NCBI GenBank assembly: GCA_963678675.1
Contig: OY783198.1
Location: 315,001-379,000, forward strand
Length of the DNA: 64,000 nt
From: Xiphydria camelus
Taxonomy: Eukaryota > Arthropoda > Insecta > Hymenoptera > Xiphydriidae
Reading direction: 5' to 3'
The stretch's first letter is position 1, and every line of letters starts with the position of its first letter. The position numbers were made by a program, and so were the translations under genes. Shown piece by piece: positions 24,443 to 35,456 of the stretch. The notes below the pieces were generated by a model. That model saw nothing but the letters and a program-made list of their open reading frames with translations, did not search any database and was not told the origin of the DNA.

Positions 24443-27400
24443 ATTTTTCAAATTCGATTCGTTCGCGCCAGAGGTCTCATCTCTCACCATTGCTTCGCCA
24501 GTTCGTATCGCCTCAGCGCTCTTCACCCTTCCCTCTTCGTAATATCTGCAGCCCAATTTGTGGCTCAACGCGGCGATCTCCTTGAGATCGACTACTTCTT
24601 CCTCACTCCCTCCCTCTCTCCCTCGTTCCCCATGAATATCGTTAGGGGACAACTTTATTGGCTCTTCGCAACTTCATCGCCGTCCCGACCGAGAGATTAT
24701 CGCCTGCGCTCATTCGCACAGTTAGTGTTTTTTATCTCGGCCGCTCGACGGCGTAATACTTCTCGCCGTGTCTGCTTAGCCAGACATTCGTATACAATGT
24801 ACCGCGCGCACGCTGGTGCGCATCGCTTTTCTCTTTTCCGAGTATCGGAATCGCGCGCAGGTCCCGCCACGCGATTACCCACGAAGAGCATTCGCCGGTG
24901 GCGATCGAAGGTGCGAAGCGTAGATGCAAATACATACATACGTAGTCACACGCTCGTATTCCGGCCGTTCAGTCGGACGTGCGTATCCTATACTACACTA
25001 CTGTGAGAGGGAAATGGTCTAGTTGTGAATACGAAATTGATGGAAACATTTATTTGAGATATAAATAGGAATTTATTCTCATCGAACAGAATTTGATGAA
25101 TGTTTTGCATATCTTTTTAATCGAGCGAGTAATAACGAACCTAGTAGAACATCAATCGAATTTAAATAGACTTTTGTTCAGTAGGTACCTATGACTAAAA
25201 TTCTTATTCATCTGAATTAAATTCTTCCATCAGATTCGCAATCAACTAGACCTTTTCACTTGCCTTTGACTGAGACGCGGCGCACGGCATTGCGCTCTCT
25301 CCTCTTCCACCGATCTCCCTCCGGTATCGGTGGTCCCCGAGTACATAGGTATCTACTTACGTGGAGGTACCCCGATCGACATTTTGCTCGCGCGAGCTAA
25401 CTCGGTCTGTTAAGCGGACGGCTAATCGTTAAAAATAGCCCGACCGATGACGGAGGAAGAAAGTCGACGATGACAGACGAGTGGGTTTTCGAAAGCGAAA
25501 GTCCGAGCGAGGCGTCCGAGCGACAAAAACATTGAGCAACCGAGCCGGATCGAATGCGGAGCCCGCTCGAAGGCCCTGGCCACGAAAATCCGCCGGGTCG
25601 GCTCGGCTCGGCTCGTAGATCGCGCCTCGAGGCGTCGGCGTCGGGTCGGGGGAAACGATTGCGCTCGCGTGTTGGATCTATTACTTATACGGCGCTGTGT
25701 CCAACGGTGGAAGAGAATCGGGCAAATCTCGTTCGACCGGTCGATCGTTATCGATACCGCTTGAAACGATAACCGGCCGAACACCTACGCGAGAGTCGCA
25801 GTGTATCGGTTCCTATTTCGACTCGGAAAAATTGCGAAAATTTTACGCGATCTCGCTACGAACGCGGCATTTTTTCCTCGTAAGTATATCGCGTCATGTC
25901 GAAACATTGGACAAGTCACCGGATAAACGCATATACACATGTACCTGTGTAAGTAGGTACCTACATATTTACACAACTCTCGTATACATAGATATATTGC
26001 TCGTAACCTCGACGTTCGCGTGACGCAGCGCGTAAACATGGCCTCTTGGGTTCCGCTCGCGCATACGTACGCGTACTGTACACACGGTTGTGCGCAACAT
26101 TCGCAAAGCCGTGGGATCTCATCGGCGGGGATCGCGCGATGGCGGCGGAAATCGATCCCCTTCGAATTCAGCCGCTCGCCGCGCGCGCACACGCGTCGTC
26201 GAATCGCGAGCGAAGAATAAACGAGTAGCGAACCGATAAGAAAGCCGTCCCGACGAACTTCCACGTCGTCGCAACTGGCTACGATAAACGCGCGCGCCCC
26301 GGTCTCTCGCCGATCGTGGAGAAAGCATCGCCGCTCCGACGAAATGGAAAGTTCACGGTTTCCGTTGTAATTGAAAGTAACCCGCGAAACGTTCTCGCGT
26401 TGGGACGATCGAAAGTTGCGCGTCGCGGTGCTTCTGAGAAGAATCCTCCTCTCCGAAAATCTCGAAATAAATTCGAATTTCCGAATTTTCGATTATTCGA
26501 AAAACCGTATCGTTCGTTTTATCGCAAAGATCGAGCAACGCTGTGTGTGCTCGCTGCAAAACGAGTCGCGCCCGCCGAGAACCACTCGTTCCCTCTCTCT
26601 CCCCTCCAACCTGTTTTTCTTCCGCGCCTCAACGACCGACCCGTTTCCCGATCGGAACGAAAGCAAGAATAATCGAAAGTGGACTACGCTCTCGTGTACG
26701 ACGCGACGCGCGAGCGAAGCCCTGCCCGGCCGAATAAGCAACGCGAGAGCAGCGGGTTACTCTCGGCGCGCGCGCGAACAACAATATAAACGCCCGATCG
26801 AAATGGAAAGTCCCGCGGGATTTCTGCCGTTACAATTGAAAGTGGGTATACTTGACTACTCGCGGCGTAACTTTCAATGAATCTCGAAGCGCGCGCCTGT
26901 ACGTATGCTGCGCGAAAAGCGTTCACCACTCGCGCAAGGCGCTCCCCGGTGCCGGTGCATAGTTCCGAGAGTCTAGCACCGTAACGGGCTGCGCGAGCGA
27001 TCCGCGCAGGGATCGTTCTTGCGTGTCGACTTCCTGCTACGGGGCTCTCGCTTCGATTGTTGAATCGATCCTCGATCCGGTGTACCCGTAGACGCGTGTT
27101 TATGCGAATCGCGCGGAATGACTCGCCGTTCGGAGTCGTTGCAAAAATGAAAGAAGGCGGGAGTAATTTTTTTTTCCCTCCTCACGTCAGCCTGGACGTA
27201 TGTCCAAAAAATATAAGTATTTGTGTCGCGTGGAGGCATTAACTCCAGAACACGCGTACGGGCGAAACCAGAACCGGCCCTGACGTCACGGTAGAAAAAG
27301 TCACTCGAGCCTCTGCGTGGGCAAACGGACATGGCTCCGCGTCTTTGCGGATTACCTATACGATGGGGAATTTTATGGCGTCGAACCTAGCGCACGCGCG

Positions 27401-28127
27401 CGACTCTGACTATACGTGAGTTCGTGCTCGAACACTCGCGCTTCTATTATCCGAACGTGTTCCTCACCGGGGAGATTTCTCGCGTGCGTATACGCTACCG
27501 TTCGTTGGCAATTGTCGGTAACGTGCGCGCGGTGATAATTTAGCTCCCGTTCGCGAGGAGAGCTTCAGTAGCATCGACCTGTTTTTTTTTTTTCCATATT
27601 CACGCGTAAACGCGTCTCGTAATAATTTGGTTAAGTACGGGAAGAACGACGCGAGTTGAGCGAATATACCGCGTACACAAGGACATGTCGAAGTTTCGAG
27701 CAAAAGAGACGATCATGATTTTTGTTCTCTTCTACGAATACGTCATTCACCCGCAGTCGAGAGGATGCACCTACCGGATCGGCGTTAATTCGAATCGGAG
27801 ACCCCGCGCGTATAGTATATCGACGGTGCCTCTTAATCCGGCCGGCGTCTGCGAGGAGAGTAAAAAGGGAGACGGCGATACCGCGATACCTACATATGAA
27901 TGTGGAGAGAAAGAAACGAAGCCTCGGCGATGGCTATCGGGGCAGAGTCGCCACGCGTAAATATTTTTAGAACGCGGAACAGGGAAACGAAATGGCCGAA
28001 GGTTACTCGGCAGGGACATTGAACGAGGAACGCGCGACCTCTACTCGGCTTGGTACCTTTTGGAGAACGGTCACGAGCCGTCGGTTCCGCGCGAACGTAA
28101 GAGTTGCAGGTGTGTGTCTCTCTCGCT

Positions 28128-28160
<33 letters not shown>
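28128..28160. repeat. C run followed by (CT)n
   Basis: Short poly-C run followed by about 12 CT units in noncoding DNA. Confidence 0.9.
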
Positions 28161-28161
<1 letters not shown>

Positions 28162-28374
28162 TGGTACAGCGATCAGTATGCGAGCTGTGTCGGTTACGCC
28201 GTAGCGATTTCGGCCTCGCCTCCAATGTATAGCCTCCGCTCCGGTCTTCTGGGGTCCTCGAGACCCCGTTTGATCTTCCGTGAAAAGCGTTGTAATAGGA
28301 AAATAGGGCGAGAGCGATTTGGAAGGTTTTCCTTTTTGGCGCGATCTTGATCTTCCGATCTGACGCCTGGTTAA

Positions 28375-28562
28375 GGTAGATCGAGGCGAATAGGATCACA
28401 GATCTATATTTGTCAGATCGTGGTGAAAATGAGCATTTCGATTGTTCGTATTACTTCATTGGAGAGGAACAAAGTAGGTAATACTCGAACGATCGAAATG
28501 GTCGTTTTCAACACGATCTAAGAAATAAGGTTCTATGATGATCCAATTCGCCTCGATCTACC
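28375..28562. repeat. Inverted-repeat element with GGTAGATCGAGGCGAAT ends
   Basis: 188-base foldback. The left and inverted right ends share GGTAGATCGAGGCGAAT, then GGATCA. After a divergent stretch they share AGATCGTG, TGAAAA, CATTTCGAT and a GTTCG/ATTAC block, giving arms of about 85 bases and a small centre. There is no coding capacity. Confidence 0.8.
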
Positions 28563-28604
28563 CTACATTCACGCGCACGCTGAGACAGATGTATACATAC
28601 TATC

Positions 28605-28745
28605 TGTCCCTTTCAATAAACGCCAGCGTAGCGGGTTGCATATCGGTTGACGCCTCCGATCCGCTGCAGGGGCCATGCGCCTGTGTCCGGCGCCAGGCGG
28701 ATACCGATATGCAACCCGCTACGCTGGCGTGTATTGAAAGGGACG
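28605..28745. repeat. Near-perfect 42-base inverted repeat
   Basis: The left arm (GTCCCTTTCAATAAACGCC onward to CATATCGGT, 28606-28647) pairs with the right arm ending at 28744 over about 42 bases with a single mismatch. Weaker pairing extends into the GC-rich centre. It lies 43 bases after one inverted-repeat element and 69 bases before another. Confidence 0.85.
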
Positions 28746-28814
28746 GCTAGAGTATATTTATTTATGCATGACGAACCAAATCAGATGAACGTGCAGGCTG
28801 AACGCGCGTACTTA

Positions 28815-29092
28815 CACGGAAAAAAAAATGATTTTGTAGTCTTTGCAAAATTAGGTTTTGCTGGGAACTTTTAGTTATCGTGATAGAAATATTATCCGTG
28901 GCGGCAAAAAATATGTTCGATAATGGCAAATGTAACTGTGTACAATCGCGATGAAATTTGTTCCGCAAATATTTTTATCTCATTATCAGATGTATCTTTT
29001 GCTGCTACAGCTGATACTATTTTTGCCATGATAGCGAGAAATTCTCAGCAAAACCTAGTTTTGTTAAAACTGCAAAATGATTTTTTTCCATG
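28815..29092. repeat. TA-flanked MITE with CAYGGAAAAAAA termini
   Basis: 278-base element bounded by TA on both sides (TA-CACGG and CCATG-TA). Terminal inverted repeats of about 50 bases share GGAAAAAAA, TGATTTTG or TCATTTTG, and an AGGTTTTGCTG block. A TA duplication with C-starting ends is typical of Tc1/mariner-type non-autonomous elements. The interior has no transposase. Confidence 0.85.
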
Positions 29093-31664
29093 TAGATATA
29101 CGGCAACGCTCGTACAGGAAAGCGAATAAGATCGTTCGATTCCGCCCGGTTGTCCGCGCGCTCTCCGATACCGCGCGCGCACCGCGGAACGAATGCGCGG
29201 GAATGACGAATAATAACACCACGCGCGCTCGATTCTCACTCGACGTCGTTAATGGCCCGGGGAAAAATGTCAGTTCTCTGCGTCCAGAGCTTGGATCGCT
29301 GCCAAGAATTTTGGCCCGTGCTCCAACCGGTGTCGGTAACCACTTATTTCCACTTCGGAACGTCAACAATTAACGAGATGGTGTTGCGCTCCTCGACTCT
29401 CGGTCGTCGCCGCCGCCGCCGCCGCCGTCACTCGTGCGACGTCCGCGGCGTTGAGGCTCTTCCTGGAAGCGGGAACTCTCCTGCGGTCGACGTCGCGAGA
29501 GGAACGTATCGTTATCCTCGAATTACCGCGTCCCTTCTCGCGAGCGAATTTTCGGTGCCGCCGGCTTTCGAGTTCGTCGGAGTCATCGTCGAAATGGCGT
29601 TATTGATTTTCGTTTCCAGATGACTTATTCGACGCGCGAATTATTATTTTTTAATCATTCGCTCACCGCGTTTACGAGTGACGACGAAATTCGGAGGATC
29701 TCCGAATCCCCTCGCGGATCCTCGACCAACCGCGTCAATTTCCCTCTCCGTTGGCCGATGCATACCTACGCGTCATTATCGAATTACCGGGTGTCTCGCA
29801 ACGCCGTTTCGTAATCGGTCGTTTCGTTGCGCGGAATATCAAGCCGGTATTACGCGCGGAACTCGCAACGTTTTCCTTCTCATTCGCGCGCGAGCTCACG
29901 GCGAGCGGCCGTACGCGCGCGAGCTCCGTACCGGTTTACACTCCAGGGAAAAAAAACTTTCTACGCCGCCGCGCCTCGCGTAGAAGCTCGGTGACAAACT
30001 TTCACGACTATCTCCTTTCGGAATCGCCCCGGAATGAGTTCGAGTCGCCGCGCGGTTTGGTCACGCTCCTCTTCGCGGGCTCCTCTTCATCAGCGGACGC
30101 GCCGCCCGCGCCCGCGCCCTCGCCCTCGCCCGCCGGAAGTCGACGAAACGATCCGTCGCGTCGGTCCTTTCGGAAATTTTCGTTGAGCGGCTCCGCGTTT
30201 GGCGACCAAACGCTTTATGTTTCCTGTTAAAAATATAACTTTCGCCGAACGCGTAGGTACCTATAGGTACCTACAATTTAGGTGATCGAAAATTGTGTTC
30301 CTCTTGAACATTAGTTAAGTTTAAAAATACAAAACTAATTTCCTTATAAATATTAAATAAACGTTACTTTTCTCACACTCTTTGTGACCTTTTTGCGCTC
30401 GTGGGGGGAGTCACCCTTTTTTTCCCCTATTTTAGAGGTCGTAGACCATTTCCAGCCCTGGAAGCGCAAAGTCGCCGCCGATCGCGACCCGAAAAGGTGC
30501 ACGCGCGCCTCGACGAGGCGGAACGACGAATGTCTACCGCGACGCGTGTAGCGGGTGGGAACGTTATTTTCGTCCGCTTTCAGAGCGGTGTCGAAGAGCG
30601 AGTCCCGCGCCCCGCGATCGTATTTTCTCCCCTTCTCTACGAGTCTCGCGTCTTCGTCCGTGCTCCGTATCGGTTCGCGCGCGGTGTGAGAGCCGCCTAA
30701 AAGCCACGACGCGGTGTAGCGGCGGCGGCGGCGGCGGCGGCGGCGCACGGCGAGCTTAACATTCAGCGCGACGAACCACACGCGCGTTGCAAAACGCGTT
30801 ACAATACTCCCGCCGAGACGCGATAACATAATCTTTACATAACGCCTGAGAAATTCTCGCGACTTGTGCCAACCGGGTGCGAGATAAGGTCGCGCGACGG
30901 TTCAAAATGGCGTCGTCGTCGCGGGAACTCGCCGAACGTTCATGCGCGTCTCGCCCCTTCCGCGCGAGCTTCTGGAGACCGTTTTGCAACTCGGGGTCTG
31001 ACGGAGATGAGGACACGCGGCCCCTCGCCGCGCCTGGAATTTTCAAGACGATCGAATTAGACAGACGCGCTACGCCGGGGGCCGTCATTACGCTTAATGA
31101 TTTTACCGTCCGCCCGTACGAGCGGTAATTAATGTCATATCGCATCGACGTGGATGCGGCGGGCGAAGAGGAAAAATTACGAGAAAAAAAGCGATAAACG
31201 ACGCTCGCGTAACGGGACAGGGAAGCAACGACAGCGACTCCCGCGCGTCCTCTTATGCATCCTCTGACGATATCGCGGGTCTCTCTATCCTGGGATCTAT
31301 CCGCGCGTATATCTATGTATGTACCTACATAGGTATGTAGGTATGTAGATCGTCGCTCTACTCGCACCCGTTCACCGCGATTATCGTTTTTCCACGCCCT
31401 TTTGGTGTCCAACAGTCGACGCGTTGATCATTCGCGCGTTACAGACAAATTTCATTTGCAACTACACTGAAAAAAATTTTCAGGGAATTGAGCAATAATT
31501 CTGGCTGAACCAACCAGAATTTCTAGCCACCGTGGCCACAGCCAGAAGTTTTCTTAAGACAGCCAGCCGAGTATGGCTAAGCTAATATGTTTAAAGTAAC
31601 AATATCGTGATGTTTGTGTCAAGCTGCGCTGTACTGTTGAGCCAGTTATTTATTCTGATTGATT

Positions 31665-31842
31665 TAGACGTGCAGTATGCCTACGTAAGCTGTACCGTAT
31701 CACTAAATTGCACGGAAATTCTGGTTCATCTAGACAAGCAGTATAGCTGTGTCAGCTATACCGTATTGCTAAATTGCGCGGGAATTTTGGTTCGTTTAGA
31801 CAAGCAGTATAGCTGTGTCAGCTATACCGTATTGCTAAATTG
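31665..31842. repeat. 66-base tandem repeat, 2.7 copies
   Basis: Units start at 31665, 31731 and 31797, the last truncated at 31842. Units 2 and 3 are nearly identical and unit 1 is diverged. Each of the last two contains the small palindrome TATAGCTG-TGT-CAGCTATA. Since 66 is divisible by three, a 78-codon frame with 22-residue repeats runs through it; I regard that frame as noncoding. Confidence 0.85.
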
Positions 31843-31946
31843 AAAGTAGGATTTTGCAAAAAGGGGGCGCGCGCACGCCTATCCTGCCGCCTGCCAACCC
31901 GCCTACTGGGGTGTCGGTTTTTTTTTCCAACCCTTCCGGGATTCGA

Positions 31947-32166
31947 TTTTTTTTTTTTTTTTTTTTTTTATAGAAGGGGAAATGCATTTACGCACCATCC
32001 CCAGGTTTGGCTAGAAATCCGGAGGTGTGTGGAGCTCGGGTGATCCCGCGACGAGAAAGTGCAATGTCGCGGGGCCCACACCGGGATTTGAACCTGCGTT
32101 CCTTAGATGAGATGCTTCGAGACTGGGAATGCTCGCATTCTATCAATTGCGCCACCGACTCTTCAA
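31947..32166 (-). mobile_element. tRNA-derived SINE with poly(A) tail
   Basis: Read on the minus strand, a tRNA-like head begins near 32166. A Pol III A box (TGGCGCAATTGATA, complement of 32141-32154) lies about 46 bases before a B box (GGTTCAAATCC, complement of 32084-32094), followed by GGTGTGGGCC. A body of about 110 bases ends in 23 consecutive A (31947-31969). Head, body and A-tail in this order are the hallmark of a tRNA-derived SINE. The head does not close into a normal acceptor stem with anticodon arm by eye, so it is not called as a functional tRNA. Flanking target duplications were not found. Confidence 0.7.
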
Positions 32167-32286
32167 GTGGTCTTAGCTAAAACAGGCCTTTATATAATGC
32201 AACACTGAGATATCTCGGCAAAAATATTTAAATAAATATTTAATTTGCTATCGGGGTACCGACTCGACTTCTACCGGTATTTCGTA

Positions 32287-32434
32287 TGCCTCGGGCACAG
32301 AACCGCACAGTTGCAGGGACCTTTTCGGCCGGGCTTGGTCGGTATTGGAGCCACTTCTACCGGTAAAAATTGCTCGAATACCGACCAAGCCCGGCCGAAG
32401 GGGTCCCTGCAACTGTGTGGAACTGCGCGAGGCA
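32287..32434. repeat. Inverted repeat nested inside the 1.33 kb element
   Basis: Arms of about 65 bases share TGCCTCG, ACAGTTGCAGGGACC and CGGCCGGGCTTGGTCGGTAT in inverted orientation around a centre of about 18 bases, giving a strong predicted hairpin. Confidence 0.85.
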
Positions 32435-34577
32435 TCCAGTATAGTCCACCCAGCCATACCGTTCAGTCACACTACACATAAGTTTACAGTTGGTGTAAAC
32501 ATACGTTTTATAGTCCAGCTAACTATACCTATATACCTATATTACGTATAATCATACAGTTGGGGTAAGAATACGTCATCTGCTTAGGATAACCTTTCTA
32601 GTATATTAAGTAATCAGATGCCATATTGCTGCATCAAACATATCTGTTAGCAATACTTGGACTGCTAACATAGCAATGCTGTATCTCAAATACAACTAAT
32701 AGAATTACTGTAATAAAAATATTTTTAGGGGGGAATGGCTAGAAAGTCTCAGCCAGAAATGTATTGCTGTTAAAACTAAAGATTTTTTTCAGTGTATCTA
32801 CGACTCGCCGGTTTTATCTCGGTTCTTTATTATTCCGCGCGTTGCGCGATGGAACCGGATGTGTGCAATAGCCGCGCAGAAGAAACGCGAGGAATATTGT
32901 ATCCGTGTCTGCGGAAGAGAAGGACGCGAGAATAATCTCATCGCCGGAATAAGTATCCACGTCCGCTTCGATCGCGATTAAAATTATCGCCGCTTATCTA
33001 CTGATTTCTTCACGTAAATACGCTCGTCGCGTGAGGCGTCGTCTTCTTTCGAATCTGAACACTGAAGGAACTGTCATGGCGGACAGCAGTGCGCGTCGAG
33101 AGTAGATTGTACGTGTGATTTGAATAAAGATGAAGCCGAGGAGAGAAAATGGCACGGCGATAAAAACCTCGCCTCGAAGTTTCAAATCACACCTCACGTG
33201 GACAGTCGCGTCCCGGATATATCGTAATTGCGACGCCGTTCGCTGGTTGCGGATTCCCAAATCGTACGCGCCGCCGTCGCCGCCGCACACGCGCGGTTCT
33301 TGTGTCATTCGAGATGTCGTCTTTCGATATTCGAGCGGCGCTTTGTTGTGAGATCGAATTCAAAGTAGGTGGAAGAGGCGACGCGCAACGCGCGTCCTTA
33401 CGTCGAATTGCGACAGATAGGTCAAGGTTGTATCAATCTGGATCGAACATCCAGGAGGATGGCTTTCGAATGACATTACGATTGATAATATTCTCGATAG
33501 GATCGAGCCGAGCGTGCCGCACGACCGATGTATTTCCAACGTTTGAAATCGCTCGAGTCCCCGTTGCCTCGAAATCTCGCGGCAAAGTCCATTCGAACTA
33601 TTCTCTTTCCTTTTTGGAATTACAAGTAGCCGGGGAACGTTACGGATCCGACGATAATTAATATGCTGATGCGCGTTCCGCGCGATGCGTATAGATGTGT
33701 ATTTATACGCACGTGGGAATACAGCGAGACGAGGGGAGAAGCCTCGACGAAAGCGTATCGCTGCTGCCCTCTGTTAAATTGAACACGGCGCGCGCGCGCG
33801 CGGGAAACGTGGGCACTCCGACGAACGGTAACTTGTGGTAGGTAGGTAGAGTCTCGTCTCGTCGAAAAACTCAACGACGATTCAGAATAATTCACCCCTC
33901 GCTCAACAGGAGATAGGAGAGCAAAGCCCGCGTTTCGAATATTCTTAACCTTGATTGAACCACCGAATGAATTTTGCAATTGAGATTTCGATTGTCTACC
34001 ACCATTATTGATCATGCGCCATTCCGGAGAGAATCCATTAGCATTCGAGCGCACCGCAATATTCAAAAACGTGCGTTCGACAGATAATTATAGGTATTCT
34101 CGAATGTTCGTTCTAATCCGACTGTTTTCTTCTCTCTATAGGAAGTCAATTGTAAATGGGGTTTCGTTGCTGGTAAATTTCGACATTTTTGCGATTCGCG
34201 CAAAACGCTCGCGGGAGGAAAATTTGATTCGCTCTCGATTCGAGTTTCCAGCAGTCCTCGCCTGTCGATTGCCGCCTCTATATAGGTATCTCAGCGGAGC
34301 ATCGCAATTTAAGCTGTATCTACTTGAACAGCCCGGTTTAAAAAATCGTTCAGCTGTGCTCCAAGCTAACATTAATTCGAATGACAGCGATAAATATTCT
34401 TTCGTAATCAAAATACTAACGCCAACGAAAACATCGTCGTACCAACTGGCAGCCGACTCGAATCGGGTCTAAAAACATTCAGTCCCGCATCGATTAGACG
34501 CACAAGGTCGGTATTCTCTCTCGTCGAATAGCTCACAGTTGGAATAGAGCAGCTTCACGAGGCGAGTGACGGGACGA

Positions 34578-34620
34578 ATGGCGCTCCTTGCAAAAGTTGG
34601 AAGATGCAAGGTATGGCTGG

Positions 34621-34656
<36 letters not shown>

Positions 34657-35420
34657 AATTGAGTGTCGTTTAACGATTGCGCTCCTTGACATCGGCGGTG
34701 GAGGGGCGGAGGGGTCGATGAACTTCTCGCGGTGTTCGAGATAAATTGAACGTACGAGTTACAGCGAGTGTGCGCGTGTGACGTTGCATTCGTACAGGGG
34801 TCCGAAACTCATCGACGAACGATAGCTCGAAATCGCGACAACTCGAAGATGACGAAGATAACGAATTGCTTCGCAAGGCGGAGCGATCGAGTCGGTGATC
34901 CGTTACGCGCGACGGCGGTTGCGCTTTATTGAACGTAATTTTTATAGAACCGGCATCGTATGCACGTGAATGAACAAACGATGCGCGTCGTTTCATTCAG
35001 GGGTGCATCACGCGATGAACGCTCCGATCGAAAGATTAACCGAACGTCGTTCCACTCCTCGTAATAAATCCTATCAACACTTTGCAAGTGTCGTAAATGC
35101 GTCGCTATATGTATAGCGAAGATTTTATGTAACTTTCACACATAACGCGTGGTCTGATAAGGCTCGTTAGGAGTCAGCGCCAGGGACTCATCGCATTTCG
35201 GAACTCTTATCGTTTCACGAATAGGTGTAAGACGATACGGAATACAATACTCGAGGGTCTCCTTATCTTATACGTACACTTAGATGATTTTTCAAAACTG
35301 AACAGGAATATCACGCGAGTTCAATTTATTCGTTCCGGCCCCGAAAGAAAATTCACACAGCTACAATTTTTATTCTTTCATCTCGTTTTCCGCTACAGCT
35401 TCGACTCGGTTCGAGATGCT

Positions 35421-35456
<36 letters not shown>

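Larger units (their letters stand above)
31465..32794. mobile_element. TA-flanked 1.33 kb non-autonomous DNA element
   Basis: Both termini read CACTGAAAAAAAT inward and are flanked by TA, as expected for Tc1/mariner-type target duplication. AGCCAGAA/TTCTGGC words recur in inverted orientation near both ends. No transposase frame is present. The interior carries a 66-base tandem repeat, a minus-strand tRNA-derived SINE, and a nested hairpin at 32287-32434. Whether these are nested insertions or native parts of one element cannot be decided from one copy. Confidence 0.7.
10810..34577. other. Long noncoding stretch between TIS11 and MMSDH
   Basis: No exon of a recognisable protein was found on either strand. 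The first few kilobases are probably TIS11 3' UTR, with GA, ATT and AT arrays and AU-rich words. Farther on are inverted-repeat elements at 14166, 24213, 28375, 28605 and 28815, a TA-flanked element at 31465-32794, a CRE cluster at 17744-18151, and repeated copies of the palindrome TAGGTACCTA. Open frames of up to about 220 codons are low-complexity and show no family resemblance. Confidence 0.6.

Noticed and set aside
24359..24652. Minus-strand frame rich in Glu/Ala/Leu near the MITE at 24213
   Set aside because: It looks protein-like in its first half but ends inside the MITE arm, and no homologue or splice structure is recognised; probably fortuitous or a remnant.
31665..31842. CRISPR-like array
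   Set aside because: Contiguous 66-base tandem copies without unique spacers, in a eukaryotic transposon context.
31607..31843. 78-codon frame with 22-residue repeats inside the 1.33 kb element
   Set aside because: Its periodicity comes from a 66-base tandem repeat (a multiple of three); no signal peptide, domain or expression evidence.
32083..32166. Functional tRNA gene on the minus strand
   Set aside because: A and B boxes are present, but a normal acceptor stem and anticodon arm could not be formed by eye, and a body with an A-tail follows, so a SINE is the better reading.
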